Shown piece after piece: positions 9,786-19,020 of a stretch of DNA of 64,000 nucleotides. The notes beneath the pieces were generated by a model. The model was not told the DNA's origin. It saw nothing but the letters and a program-made list of their open reading frames with translations, and ran no database searches. Each line of letters starts with the position of its first letter. Position 1 is the stretch's first letter. The stretch is taken from assembly GCA_037044905.1 (NCBI GenBank), contig JBAOKB010000144.1, positions 124,001 to 188,000 of the forward strand, given 5' to 3'. The translations under genes and the position numbers were made by a program. The stretch is from Hortaea werneckii (taxonomy: Eukaryota; Ascomycota; Dothideomycetes; Mycosphaerellales; Teratosphaeriaceae).

Positions 9786-11423
9786 ATGAATAGGTTGTCG
9801 CTACTCCTGACTTTTGCCTCCGTGGCGCTCTCGCAGCAATCGAACATTTCCGCCCAAAATGGTACAGCATTCGCCTTGAAATATGGGTACCCTCTCCTTG
9901 GCTTCGAGACTTTAGCGCAGCCCTTGATCCAGTCCATTGGGGTGAACAATATCTTCCACAGGCGTGAGCCACCCAATGCAGACTTCCGAGATGTGGTTAG
10001 GCCCAATGTAGATACCATCTACTCGACCGCGATATACGATTTGAGTCATAATGACGTGCTGGTGAACATTCCATTTGTTCCCTCCGATCAGTATGCGTTG
10101 TTCAGCTTCTATGATCCCTACGGCAATAATTACGCCTCTATCCGGGCTGAATCCGAGGATTCGAGTGGTCTGTACAAGCTCACTCTCCGCGAAGACGATG
10201 AAGCTCCCGGAGTTGATACAAATGAAGATCAAGTCTACCAAGCTACCATAGACTCGCCAACAACCTATGGGATCTTGCTTGTCCGGTGGCTCCTCAACTC
10301 TACGAACCTGAATGACATCCACGATTACCAGAACGGCACGTATGTCCGCGGTCTGAACAGTTCCCGTGCCAGCGAAAGCAGTCCCTATCTATCAGACTTG
10401 CCGAAGCCGAACAGCTCTGCCAGCCCTGCAGAAAATGTCCTAAATTTGGTCGCCGCGTTTGCTGCCATTGATGAGCCATTCGTAACTTCCGACTCAGAAT
10501 ATGTCAACTCGCACCTCGCAGCCGCCGGCATTTCAGAAGGCTCATGGACTCCGTTAGATGACGTGGATATCGCGCAGGCAAACTTCAGTGCCAAGACGTC
10601 TGCTATCAAGGCAGCGGCTGACGAAGCCGTCGTTCTCAACAACGGCTGGAGTCAGCCCAGCCCGGATCTGATGGGCTTATACGGAACTAATTATGCTTTC
10701 CGCACAGCAGTAGCATCTGTAGGCTACCTGGCCCTCCAAAAGCAATTTGCTCTTTACCCGAGTTGGAGCAACGGTTCTGGGGTAGCATTAACAGGCAATG
10801 GTTTCCATCTCGCTCCCGATGAGTCTCTTCTCTACACTTTCTCAGGCAAGCCGCCTCTCAACGATAACGGGTTCTGGAGCATCACTGGTTACGAAGGAGA
10901 CTACCTCATACCCAACCCTCAAAATGTGTATGCGCTTGGAGACCGCAGCAACATCACTTATCCCGACGGCAGCCGCGTTTACAGCCCCGACACTCAAAGC
11001 CGAAGCAACAACTCCATGTCGAACGAGCAGTTCCAAATATTGATTCAGCCGGCAGACGTAGCACCACCTGCCAATTGGACAAGTAATTGGCTGCCGGGAC
11101 CAGTCGGCGGTGGCGACATGAGCGCGCTTCTGCGATGGTACTCCGCCCAGGAGTCTTTGGTCAATGGCAGCTATGCTTATCCTGTAGTGACAAGGCAACC
11201 TGCATTCCGCGACCGAAATTCCACAGGCACGCGAGGCAATGGGACGGTGACCACCACTGGTGCCAACAGTACTTCCACATGCACTGGCTCGGCCGATAAG
11301 GGGTGTCTGTATGCAACAGCTACATCGGCTGTTCCGTACACGGGACTTGCAACGCGAAGTTGCCCGCCACTCCTTTCAAGCTCTGCACTCATTGCTGCAC
11401 TCATCTTGTACATAGCGCTTTGA
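9786..11423 (+). CDS. secreted GPI-anchored DUF1254/DUF1214 protein
   Basis: Single exon, 545 aa from the ATG at 9786. Residues 1-17 form a signal peptide (MNRLSLLLTFASVALSQQS). The DUF1254 region shows RPNVDTIYSTAIYDLSHND and NIPFVPSDQYALFSFYDPYG. The DUF1214 region shows GFHLAPDESLLYTFSGKPPL, FWSITGYEGDYLIPNPQNVY and ALGDRS. Many N-x-S/T sequons are present. The C-terminus is Thr/Ser/Gly-rich and ends in a hydrophobic tail (SSALIAALILYIAL), as expected for GPI anchoring. The domain pair is widespread in bacteria, where its function is unsettled; fungal versions are usually secreted. The product probably sits at the cell wall or plasma membrane. No catalytic residues can be named. Confidence 0.85.
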   Translation: MNRLSLLLTFASVALSQQSNISAQNGTAFALKYGYPLLGFETLAQPLIQSIGVNNIFHRREPPNADFRDVVRPNVDTIYSTAIYDLSHNDVLVNIPFVPSDQYALFSFYDPYGNNYASIRAESEDSSGLYKLTLREDDEAPGVDTNEDQVYQATIDSPTTYGILLVRWLLNSTNLNDIHDYQNGTYVRGLNSSRASESSPYLSDLPKPNSSASPAENVLNLVAAFAAIDEPFVTSDSEYVNSHLAAAGISEGSWTPLDDVDIAQANFSAKTSAIKAAADEAVVLNNGWSQPSPDLMGLYGTNYAFRTAVASVGYLALQKQFALYPSWSNGSGVALTGNGFHLAPDESLLYTFSGKPPLNDNGFWSITGYEGDYLIPNPQNVYALGDRSNITYPDGSRVYSPDTQSRSNNSMSNEQFQILIQPADVAPPANWTSNWLPGPVGGGDMSALLRWYSAQESLVNGSYAYPVVTRQPAFRDRNSTGTRGNGTVTTTGANSTSTCTGSADKGCLYATATSAVPYTGLATRSCPPLLSSSALIAALILYIAL

Positions 11424-11506
11424 TGGACTGTACGAGCAAACACTTGACAACAGGTGAATAGTGTAGGGAAATCGCTCAGATATTCACGTATACATATAAA
11501 GTACGC

Positions 11507-12766
11507 CTAAAGATTCCCTCTAGCAGCCTGTTCCCTCTCAATCGCCTCAAACAAGCTCTTGAAATTCCCCGCGCCAAACCCATCAAAGTTATTCCGCTGG
11601 ATGACCTCGATAAACACCGTCGGTCGATCCATCAACGGCTTTGTGAACAACTGCAACAAGTACCCGCCTTCATCAAAATCGATCAAAATATTGAGATTCT
11701 GGATCGTCTCGAAGGACTCGTTAAGCTTCATCCCCGTCTTGCGGAGCCGCTCGCGGATATCAGTGTAATACGTCTCCGGCACGGAGATGAACTCGACGCC
11801 GCGCGCTTTCATATTGCTGACGGTAGTGAGGATATCCGGGGTGCGGAGGGCGATGTGCTGGACGCCGGGGCCGTTGTAGAAGTCGACGTACTCTTCGATC
11901 TGGGATTTCTTCTTGCCGACGGCGGGCTCGTTGATGGGCATCTTGACCACGTCGTTGGGACTGCTCATCACGACGGATTTGAGGGCGGAGAAGTCCGTGC
12001 AGATGTCTTTGTCGTCGACGGACCAGAAGCGGTGGAAGCCCAAGCAGCGCTCGTAGAAGTCGCAGGCGGCGTCCATCTCTTGCCAGTCTTGGTTGCCGAC
12101 GCAGTGGTCGATGGCTTCCAGGTTGATGTTGGGGAGGATGGTGTTGATGGGGTCGTCTTGAGCGGATGGTGTAGCGCGGTAGCCAGGGAGGAAAGCTCCA
12201 GTGTATGTGGTTTTTTGAATGAATGTGTGGGTCGTGTCGCCGTATGTTCTGATGCTGGCGGTGATTACGTCGCCTTCATCCGAGGTCTGAGTACAGGGTG
12301 GCGAGACAGATTCAGCTCCGTTCACAATAGCGTTCTCGTAGACAGCTTCGGCGTCGTCGACTTCGAAAGCGACGTCCTTGACGCCGTCGCCGTGCTTGTC
12401 GATATGTGCGTACATCTCATCCAGCACCTTCTGTTCCTTCGGTGGCAATTTTACGGTCGCTTGCTGACTTGATGATCGTACCGGAGAGGTAAGAACGAAG
12501 CGCACTCGACCATTCTCGACTACATGGCTTGCAATCGATCTTGATCCTGTCTCTAACCCTTGATATGCTACTGGGCGAAAGCCCATACGTGTTGTGTAGT
12601 ATTGAGCAACTTGCTTGGCATTTCCAACCCACCAAGTCACATGATGGTAGCCGCGATAGTCGATCTGAGGTTGTGGGAGTTGTACTGAAGGTGCGCTGGT
12701 ATATGAAGCATTGTCATAGAAAGACGACGTAGAGCCTGTATCAGAGATCAAAGCACCTGGAGCCAT
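11507..12766 (-). CDS. hpd: 4-hydroxyphenylpyruvate dioxygenase
   Basis: Single exon, 419 aa, normal for eukaryotic HPPD. It converts 4-hydroxyphenylpyruvate to homogentisate in tyrosine catabolism, using Fe(II) and O2. The two vicinal-oxygen-chelate halves are visible. The iron triad is H221 (LEAIDHCVGN), H304 (GPGVQHIALRTP) and E387 (VFIEVIQRNN). Other family motifs include WWVGNAKQVAQYYTTRMGF and LLQLFTKPLMDRPT, and the C-terminus FDGFGAGNFKSLFEAIE is the lid helix. The gene is divergent from the TTC36-like gene at 13138 across 371 bp. Homogentisate also feeds pyomelanin in many fungi. Confidence 0.96.
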   Translation of the reverse strand: MAPGALISDTGSTSSFYDNASYTSAPSVQLPQPQIDYRGYHHVTWWVGNAKQVAQYYTTRMGFRPVAYQGLETGSRSIASHVVENGRVRFVLTSPVRSSSQQATVKLPPKEQKVLDEMYAHIDKHGDGVKDVAFEVDDAEAVYENAIVNGAESVSPPCTQTSDEGDVITASIRTYGDTTHTFIQKTTYTGAFLPGYRATPSAQDDPINTILPNINLEAIDHCVGNQDWQEMDAACDFYERCLGFHRFWSVDDKDICTDFSALKSVVMSSPNDVVKMPINEPAVGKKKSQIEEYVDFYNGPGVQHIALRTPDILTTVSNMKARGVEFISVPETYYTDIRERLRKTGMKLNESFETIQNLNILIDFDEGGYLLQLFTKPLMDRPTVFIEVIQRNNFDGFGAGNFKSLFEAIEREQAARGNL

Positions 12767-13137
12767 TTTGGAAACGCGAGCTTGAAGATGAAGACTGAGA
12801 AGGTGGAAGATTTCGAAAGGGTTTTAACCAACAGGGCGGAAATGCGTTCTTACTTACGACATCGACTGTCTATGGTATGTATACTGTCAGACGACGTAGA
12901 CATCCCTCTAAGCCGAATAGTAAGGTGGTTCGTAGCGGCTGGATGTCTCGGGTCACGGCTGAGCTCGGCATAGGCTTTGCCAAGACCGCCGCTTTGGGCT
13001 ACGCCCCTCGGCTTAGCATGACAATAGAGCAGTCGGGCAGTCGAGTAGATAACTGCAAAAGCTCCATTAGAGCTTCTAACAACACTCAGGACACTTCCTC
13101 GCAAGCCCCAGAGAGTCTCTCCCGGTAATTGATCACG
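12767..13137. promoter_or_regulatory. shared promoter of HPPD and TTC36-like genes
   Basis: The 371 bp between the two ATGs must hold both core promoters and both 5' leaders. I cannot assign a specific factor site. An open minus-strand frame overlaps part of it but has no family match. Confidence 0.6.
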
Positions 13138-13893
13138 ATGCAGCCGCCCAAGCAGCTCTCCGAAGCGGATTCGCGCATCCTCACCCAAGTCTTTGACCCT
13201 GAAAGCGGTCCTACAAAGGCGGAAGTCATCGTCGACCCTTTCTTGCCAAGCGACCGTCAATATCATGAAGACGAAACCGTCGCCAAACTGCAGACTCGCG
13301 AAAGAGAAGCCATTGTTCTGATCGAGCGATTCGAGAAGGAGAAAACCCAGACTCAAAGCAAAGCCGACGTCTTCAGAGCAGCAATACCGATTCTCGACGG
13401 CATAGTCGACCAGTATCCACTCTATGCGTCCGCACGCAACAACAGAGCACAGCTCCGTCGCTGGATGTTCGGCGATCGATATGTGCTCTGCCAGCCGCAA
13501 ACCATCGCCAAACCCGACCGAACCTCCGCAGGGTCGGCCATCCTTGCAGATCTGAAATCCGCAGTCTCCTTGGCTTCTCCGAATCGATCTCATGATGCCG
13601 TCTCGCCTGCCCAGGGCAAGCTACTGGCCCAGGCATACACGCAATTAGCAGCTGTCTACTATGCCGCAGCGAAGGACCTCGCCATGTCTAAGGGTGCAGA
13701 GGTGTCAGTGGCTGAGGAGGTGAAGGACTGCAGCGGTGATTGGCTCGAAGAAGAAGCTTCCCGGCTCTTCTATCTTGGAGGCCTGTATGGGAATGAGGTG
13801 GCGAAGGCGCTGGCTGTGCATACGAACCCACATGCGAAGCTGTGCGGTAATATCGTCAAAGAGGCCATGCGGAAGGAGTTCGCAACTGTCTGA
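13138..13893 (+). CDS. TTC36 homologue (tetratricopeptide repeat protein 36)
   Basis: Single exon, 251 aa from the ATG at 13138 (the frame is open slightly upstream without ATG). The match to TTC36 is by ordered blocks: SEADSRILTQVFDPES at the N-terminus; a TPR block ending YPLYASARNNRAQLRRW; ILADLKSAVSLAS; LAQAYTQLAAVYYAAA; and a C-terminal block EASRLFYLGGLYGNEVAKAL followed by NPHAKLCGNIVKEAM. The last block corresponds to the LGS-FAR-...-NPYAALCN-ML pattern of animal TTC36. TPR proteins are adaptors, and vertebrate TTC36 is reported to stabilise HPPD. Its place next to hpd, sharing a promoter, supports the same client here. The internal segment around SPNRSHDAVSPAQ is a fungal expansion. 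Confidence 0.85.
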   Translation: MQPPKQLSEADSRILTQVFDPESGPTKAEVIVDPFLPSDRQYHEDETVAKLQTREREAIVLIERFEKEKTQTQSKADVFRAAIPILDGIVDQYPLYASARNNRAQLRRWMFGDRYVLCQPQTIAKPDRTSAGSAILADLKSAVSLASPNRSHDAVSPAQGKLLAQAYTQLAAVYYAAAKDLAMSKGAEVSVAEEVKDCSGDWLEEEASRLFYLGGLYGNEVAKALAVHTNPHAKLCGNIVKEAMRKEFATV

Positions 13894-14900
13894 TCTTGCT
13901 GCCTGTGCTGGTTGCAGCGCCGCCATGCACGCGTATGTCTACTCGGAAGGGACTCGCGTAAAAGCTTTTTAAAAGCCTCATCTCAACGAACGGAACGCCC
14001 GCAGCACCAACCCGACAGAGGGTTTTGCGCGCTGGTCGCGACATTGCGACGCTGGCGAACACCCGATCTGCATGATTTTTTTCAATCGCTAGGTCGAGGG
14101 CCATGAAGGAGAGCGCTGCTATCAAGCCTTCTACCTTCCAGTCCGCGAAAGCTGTTGAGAAAACTCATCAGCGCCGTCAGAAGCGCATAGTGAAGCAGCT
14201 ACCCGTTTCTCGACATATTGCCAAGACAGTGCACAAAGCACGCCAGCGTTTAACAGGCGAGCTGGCAAATTCAGTCCGGCAAGACGATGACAGCCGGCAG
14301 CGTGTGATCTGCAGCTTGGTCATCATACCAACGCCATCTATCACCCTACCATGCAATGGCATTCCAGCGAAATAGTGATCATTGCTGAGGTGAAGGGCAT
14401 TTGAAGCGTTGGTCATCCCTGCATGTCAAGAATGGAGGTGTTCCGCATGCGGCCGATGCTAAGATGGAGCAAATGTAGCTTCGTGGCAATTCTTCTACTA
14501 CCCTCTCATCTTTGTCTCTATCCATACTCTCTCAACTTCTTCCAATAACCGCTTCATTTCCCGAGAATCTTCACCATGGCATGAGTCCTTTCGCCTATCA
14601 TTGGAGTGTGTTGCTGCCTTTCTGTACAGCAAGGCATCGGCTGAGCAACGCCCTTGTGGCTGCCACTTCATGGAAAGCCACTCGTCCTTTTGAGCGAAGC
14701 GCTCGAAGCCGCGTACCCGATCAAAAGCTGAACGGAGAGCTGGACATCGAATTAACTGGTCACTGGCCAGCAGCCTGCAATCGATCCGCCACTAACGCCG
14801 CATTGGACATGTGGCGCAAGCTTTGATAGCTTTGTTCTCGCGCCCATCCGTCTTTCCTCTTCATACACCATAACGCCTCCATTGCCTGGGTTGTTCCCAC
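13894..14900. other. 1-kb intergenic stretch, no supported gene
   Basis: Two short ATG frames, 14103-14375 (90 codons, Lys/Arg/Gln-rich) and 14512-14826 (104 codons), lie here but show no domain, no splice logic and no clear codon signature. They are not called. The rest is probably 3' UTR of the flanking convergent genes. Confidence 0.45.
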
Positions 14901-15614
14901 TCAGTTCCACCTGACACCAAACATCTTGCCCATACCCTGCTTGCTCCCCAGTAGACTCGCATCCTTGTTCTCTAGCTCCACTCGCTGGTGGCCCGCCACA
15001 TCCAATGCCAGCAGCCTATACTCCCATTCCTTCTCATTCGGTCTCCTCGCAACGTGCACGTGAACCGTCCCATGATCCTTCGGGCCTTCGACGTAGAAAT
15101 GGAGGTATGTGTGCTCGATCCCTGCTCTATCGGTCTCATGTCGACTAGCAATAGTCCTGTTTCTCGCCCATCTTGACCACGATGGTTCACCGTGCGCTGT
15201 GATCTCGTGCTTAGTATGATGGCCGTCGGTGCCCGCCAGGATATCCAGACAGCGAGAATCTTTCCGAATGCGATCAGCGGCCTTGTTGAACACGGCCGTC
15301 TTGCTGTCGGTGCTGAAGACTTCCATGTAGAGGATGTAGGCTACGGCTCCGGTCAAGCCTGCACCGAGCAGTACGACGCCGAAGTTGAAGCTTTGCTGGG
15401 TGGATCGCGCGGCCTTCTCGCCGGCTGACAGGTCCTTCCATGGGACATAGCCGGTGTCGTTTGCGACTGTGACGGAGCGGCGTCGCGGCGTGGGAGAAGA
15501 GTTGGGCAGTTGTGAGGTGGTCGCGGCGCGAGTCTGGGTTTGGCTCAGAAGAGATGCCTGGCGCAAGGATTGTGTACGAAGCGCTCTTGAGAACATCGTC
15601 GCTGAAACCGCCAT
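14901..15614 (-). CDS. TIM21: mitochondrial import protein Tim21
   Basis: Single exon, 237 aa. The N-terminus is a typical mitochondrial presequence (FSRALRTQSLRQASLLSQTQ, basic, no acidic residues). SAGEKAARSTQQSFNFGVVL leads into a single membrane span at about residues 79-100 (VVLLGAGLTGAVAYILYMEV). The intermembrane-space domain follows: VFNKAADRIRKDSRC, GEPSWSRWARNRTIASRHET, YLHFYVEGPKDHGTVHVHVA and the C-terminal GMGKMFGVRWN. In yeast Tim21 belongs to the TIM23 presequence translocase and contacts Tom22 and respiratory complexes. Confidence 0.93.
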   Translation of the reverse strand: MAVSATMFSRALRTQSLRQASLLSQTQTRAATTSQLPNSSPTPRRRSVTVANDTGYVPWKDLSAGEKAARSTQQSFNFGVVLLGAGLTGAVAYILYMEVFSTDSKTAVFNKAADRIRKDSRCLDILAGTDGHHTKHEITAHGEPSWSRWARNRTIASRHETDRAGIEHTYLHFYVEGPKDHGTVHVHVARRPNEKEWEYRLLALDVAGHQRVELENKDASLLGSKQGMGKMFGVRWN

Positions 15615-15824
15615 ATCTACTGTCTAAGTGCCTTCCACCAGCAATTCAAGATTAAACGTTTGCTCTATTCTGCCTGTCGTCCAAGTCCCGAGAGACCTCA
15701 AGTCCCGTGACGGCGTTCGTCTCACGCGAGAGTGGGGCTTCTTGGCAGCAGCTTAAGCTTCCCCTTTTGGCAACTTCGCGGAGCCTCGCGCTTATCACTT
15801 CACTTATTATGATGATGGATTAAA

Positions 15825-17702
15825 ATGGCAGCAGAGGAATTGCACCAGCTCTTGCGTGCGTTGGATGACCGCAATATCAACTTGGGTCGTGACGATCTAG
15901 AGTGGGCATTCGAAAGCGCAAGCACCAAGGAGGATGTTCGGAAATGGGTGCAACACTATCTTTCGCCAGACTGTCTCTTGAGTAAAGAGGAGTTCAAATT
16001 GTAAGTCACCGCTCGTTTGGCGCATAGATTGTCACGTTGACATATGGGGAAGCTTCAACAGTCGCGTCGCAGAGCGCAGTGGTGATGGCACCGTGACAGG
16101 CCGTCCACTTACGGACCTAGAGCTTGAAAATGCCATCACTTCCCTTGAAAGCAGCACGGCGGCCATTGAAAAGCAATGCCGACTTTTAGAGTCCCAGAAA
16201 GTGGCACTGCAGGAGCTCAAGTCTCGACACAGCCCCAGTACAGCTACAGACCAAGCGCAGTCTCAAAGGCAGAAGAAATCTGCCCGGGAGAAGGCGCAGC
16301 TGGAGTTTGAAGTCAACGAGCTCGCTGACGGCCTTCAATCGGAGTTGAAGACCGCCGCGAAACAAGCTGAGACTTCTGTGGGATCTTTGCCGAACGTGAT
16401 GGAGAGAATACTGGAGAAAGACGATCGCGTTCTCGATGGTCTGCAGAAGCTGATTCCCAGAATAACCCCGAGCTCTGCATCCTCCAGCAACAGCGATATT
16501 GAAGTGGATGAGCTGTGTCGTAAGCTTAGCTACCTAACAATGCAGGAAATCCGAGGGCGCATCGACAGCGCTTACCGCTCCGCTACGGCTTCTACCAACG
16601 GTTCGCAGGCAAATGGGCACAGTGCAGAAACGGAGAACAAGGTCCTCGACTTGCAAGCCGAGCTCGATGAGCTGACGGGTGAGATCGAGGGTCTCGCCAC
16701 AATGGCAGTGGATGGCAGATATCGCCATCCGATCCTCAGGGAGCTCAAGTCTTCTCAATCGGACGCGGAAGCAGAGAGCTCAAGGTGGAACGATTACGTT
16801 TTGGGAACATTGCAATACCTCACGACGCGGGCTCAGACACTCGACGACCATGCCGCACATTTGCATTCTCATCAAACGCAATCAACACTGTAGCCAGGAC
16901 GTTAGAGGGGGTGGCTAAAGTCGAGGAAACCGCACGGGAGCGACAGCGCATCCAGAAGCGAGACTCCATCTCCTTGCCTTCGACTCCCATTGCGCGCGGT
17001 CTGAAGCCTTTGAGACTGGTGCAAGCCAACTTCGCCGAGCCTCAGGATGCCATCTCGCACTTACTCCGACAGCTGGATGTCCGGTCCGCGCCCGATCTGA
17101 ACGACACAGAAAAACTTTCTCGGACGCTCGGGGAGGCGCTGAAGGAGCGCGAAAGTAGTCTCCGTGAGCTTGAAGGGGACACTGAGCTCGGCTTCGCCAC
17201 ACAGCTGGCTGAGACATTAGCAAAAGCAGATGCGAGCGTGAGCGAACTGCTTGGTGCGGTGTATAAGCACTCGCCTTTCGGCAGCGTGAATCTGGTCGAT
17301 GGCAACATTGAGGATGGGCTGGGACGGTTGGAGGGGAGGACGCAGGAACTCGGCGAAGAAATGAGGCGGATCGATATCGATCAAGTGACTGCGCAGGCGA
17401 AAAGACACAGGCTAGCTTTTTGCAAGTATAGGGCACGATATGCAGGCCACACTGTACCTTCGCGGGTTGTTGAAGAGCCACACACACATGCTTGCTGGTA
17501 TGGAGCGTGGATAAGGCCTGGCATGGCTACAAGTTGGCTCAGCGCTTACTTCATGCACTTGATTGCTGATAGAGTACAGTGGAAATACGAGATTAGCACA
17601 AGATGGCTGTTCTGTCGCCGATCGTCTGAGAAGAGGGGATTCATGTCGAGAAAAATACATTCCAGTCAAACTAATCAAACTACAACGCACAAATCAAAAT
17701 AG
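15825..17702 (+). CDS. HAUS augmin-like complex subunit 3 homologue, with an apparent frameshift
   Basis: Exon 1 is 15825-16000; an intron (GTAAGT...CAACAG) ends at 16061 and exon 2 starts at 16062. The N-terminal 60 residues (LLRALDDRNINLGRDDLEWA, then KWVQHYLSPDCLLSKEEF) match the HAUS3 N-terminal domain. The rest is long coiled coil (QLEFEVNELADGLQSELKTA, VLDLQAELDELTGEIEGLA). Augmin nucleates microtubules from existing ones in the spindle. The exon-2 frame stops at 16893, yet the coiled coil continues uninterrupted in the next frame (NTVARTLEGVAKVEE, ISHLLRQLDVRSAPDL). This implies one missing base near the AAA at 16874-16876. The tail after about 17400 looks unlike coding sequence, so the natural stop may also be lost or lie beyond an intron. 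Confidence 0.65.
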
Positions 17703-17855
17703 CAAGTCATATCCATTATCTGCAGATGTGCAACTGTACTCGCCCCTGGTACCAAACCACATCCAAAAGCCCCAAAGGAAACATTACAACCCCCACACCT
17801 TACTGCCCACCAATTCCACCAGTCCACCGGCATCACCACCCGCCTCCCTCGCCCT

Positions 17856-18416
17856 CTACTGCTGCGCCCACTCGAACTCGTTCCACTGGCACACGACGCG
17901 AGTGCTGGTATACTGGATCAGACTCGGCGTATGGTCAGGACCCCAAGTATTCCGCAGACACTTGCCCAACAACTTCGTGATATCGCCAGAGCGCCAGACG
18001 CCCTCGTCGCCGACGACCGTGTTCGTGACATAGCACCAGGGGGCCTCGTAGCTGCGGACCTCGCACTGGGCGTCGCGGTCGCTGCTATCGCCAGAGCGCC
18101 AGGACGAGGGCTTGTAGACGGCCTTGAAGGAGCGGTAAGGCTTGTTGAAGGTCTTGCAGTGCGGGTTGTGCAGCTTGTCCTCGTGCAGCAGCTTCTCGCA
18201 CTCGTCGTCCTCGAAGTGCTGGAAGAAGATGCGGTATTTGTGCTCGTTCTTCCATTCCTGCTTCTTGGGGTCCCACTCCCGGGGCTCCAGCTCCGACGTC
18301 ATGTTGGCGGGGACCTCTATGGCCCCGTCTCCGCCCTCGAGTGGCGTGGGGAGAGCGACGGCAGTCGCCAGGACGAGCGCCAGGACGGCGAAGATCATCT
18401 TGCGAAGGTATTGCAT
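17856..18416 (-). CDS. small secreted cysteine-containing protein, effector candidate
   Basis: Coding region is a single exon of 186 aa. A clear signal peptide (MIFAVLALVLATAVALP) is followed by a mature protein of about 165 aa with six cysteines (DDECEKL, NPHCKTF, DAQCEVR, APWCYVT, GKCLRNT, VVCQWNE), enough for three disulphides. The mature part is rich in Trp, Glu and Lys and has one or two N-x-T/S sites. It has no family I recognise. Size, secretion signal and even Cys number are typical of fungal effectors or cell-wall proteins. Its 5' leader is unusual (see the repeat and intron entries just upstream). Confidence 0.8.
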   Translation of the reverse strand: MQYLRKMIFAVLALVLATAVALPTPLEGGDGAIEVPANMTSELEPREWDPKKQEWKNEHKYRIFFQHFEDDECEKLLHEDKLHNPHCKTFNKPYRSFKAVYKPSSWRSGDSSDRDAQCEVRSYEAPWCYVTNTVVGDEGVWRSGDITKLLGKCLRNTWGPDHTPSLIQYTSTRVVCQWNEFEWAQQ

Positions 18417-18427
18417 GTTGGAAGCTA

Positions 18428-18477
18428 CTTGAAGGTGTTAGGCTTGGTGAGATTTGTTGTGGGTTGGTGAGACTTAC
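18428..18477 (-). other. intron in the 5' leader of the secreted-protein gene
   Basis: On the minus strand a GTAAGT donor (18477) and an AAG acceptor (18428) bracket 50 nt with a CCTAAC branch-like site. The acceptor lies 11 nt before the start codon at 18416. Removing it joins the repeat-rich leader to the coding exon. Confidence 0.65.
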
Positions 18478-18480
18478 ATT

Positions 18481-18620
18481 GGTTGGTGGAGTTAGAAGTG
18501 TTCGAGGTATTGTTGGTGAAGTTGAGAGTGTTGGTGAGTTTGGGGGCGTTGGTGAAATTGAAAGTGTTGGTGAAGTTGAGGATGTTGGTGAAGTTTGAAG
18601 TACTGGTGAAGTTGTAAAGT
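18481..18620 (-). repeat. tandem 18-nt repeat forming a CAA/CU-rich 5' leader
   Basis: Six consecutive units of about 18 nt run from 18512 to 18620. The plus-strand consensus is GTTGGTGAAGTTGAAAGT, that is ACTTTCAACTTCACCAAC on the transcribed strand. A diverged unit lies at 18481-18499. On the mRNA sense strand it is almost free of G and rich in CAA/CUUCACC, so it should be unstructured. It sits between a TATA-like site and a 5' intron, so it is read here as transcribed leader. It can also be translated as repeated NFTN peptides from an ATG at 18727. Confidence 0.75.
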
Positions 18621-18663
18621 CGAAGATGGAGATAGTGGCTTGGAGAGGGTATGGGAGGGCCTA

Positions 18664-18669
18664 CATATA
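18664..18669 (-). promoter_or_regulatory. TATA-like box of the secreted-protein gene
   Basis: The minus strand reads TATATG within GTATATGTAGG, about 40 nt upstream of the repeat-built leader. Position and sequence fit a TATA element, but no transcript data support it. Confidence 0.4.
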
Positions 18670-19020
18670 CAGATTGTGAAGTGGCACATGCAATTAGGTT
18701 ACAGCTTTCGTAGAAAGTCAAATGCATCTGTGTGTACGGAAAGTGAAGTGTTCAGCATTAAGCAAAGAGCTAACAGCAATGCACCATAGATCATCCATGA
18801 ACGACTCCTTTTCGCTAGTCGTGCGATACACCGTCCCGTCGCTTTTGATGCATTTGAGTTTCCAGTCAACATCGCCATACCGAAAGGGTGCTAAATTGCT
18901 GAAACCGAAATTCCATATTGGGCGAATGTTTCAACCGCGGACCACGGCTTCGGGAACTGGAGCGCTCCGCAAGATATCCCACCGGAACCGGGACCACGGG
19001 AACTCAGGACTTGCAGTCGT
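18670..19020. other. intergenic stretch upstream of the secreted-protein gene
   Basis: About 350 bp between the TATA-like site and the 3' end of the broken transcription-factor gene. It should hold distal promoter sequence. I see no gene, RNA or repeat. Confidence 0.4.

Noticed and set aside
11855..12472. 205-codon plus-strand frame
   Set aside because: It is the antisense shadow of the HPPD gene, which has clear catalytic residues.
12850..13593. 247-codon minus-strand frame
   Set aside because: Antisense of the TTC36-like gene and its promoter; no family match.
14103..14826. Two short ATG frames of 90 and 104 codons
   Set aside because: No motif, no intron or splice support, and situated between convergent genes.
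17931..18470. 179-codon plus-strand frame
   Set aside because: Val/Ala/Leu-rich antisense shadow of the secreted-protein gene, which has a signal peptide and cysteines.
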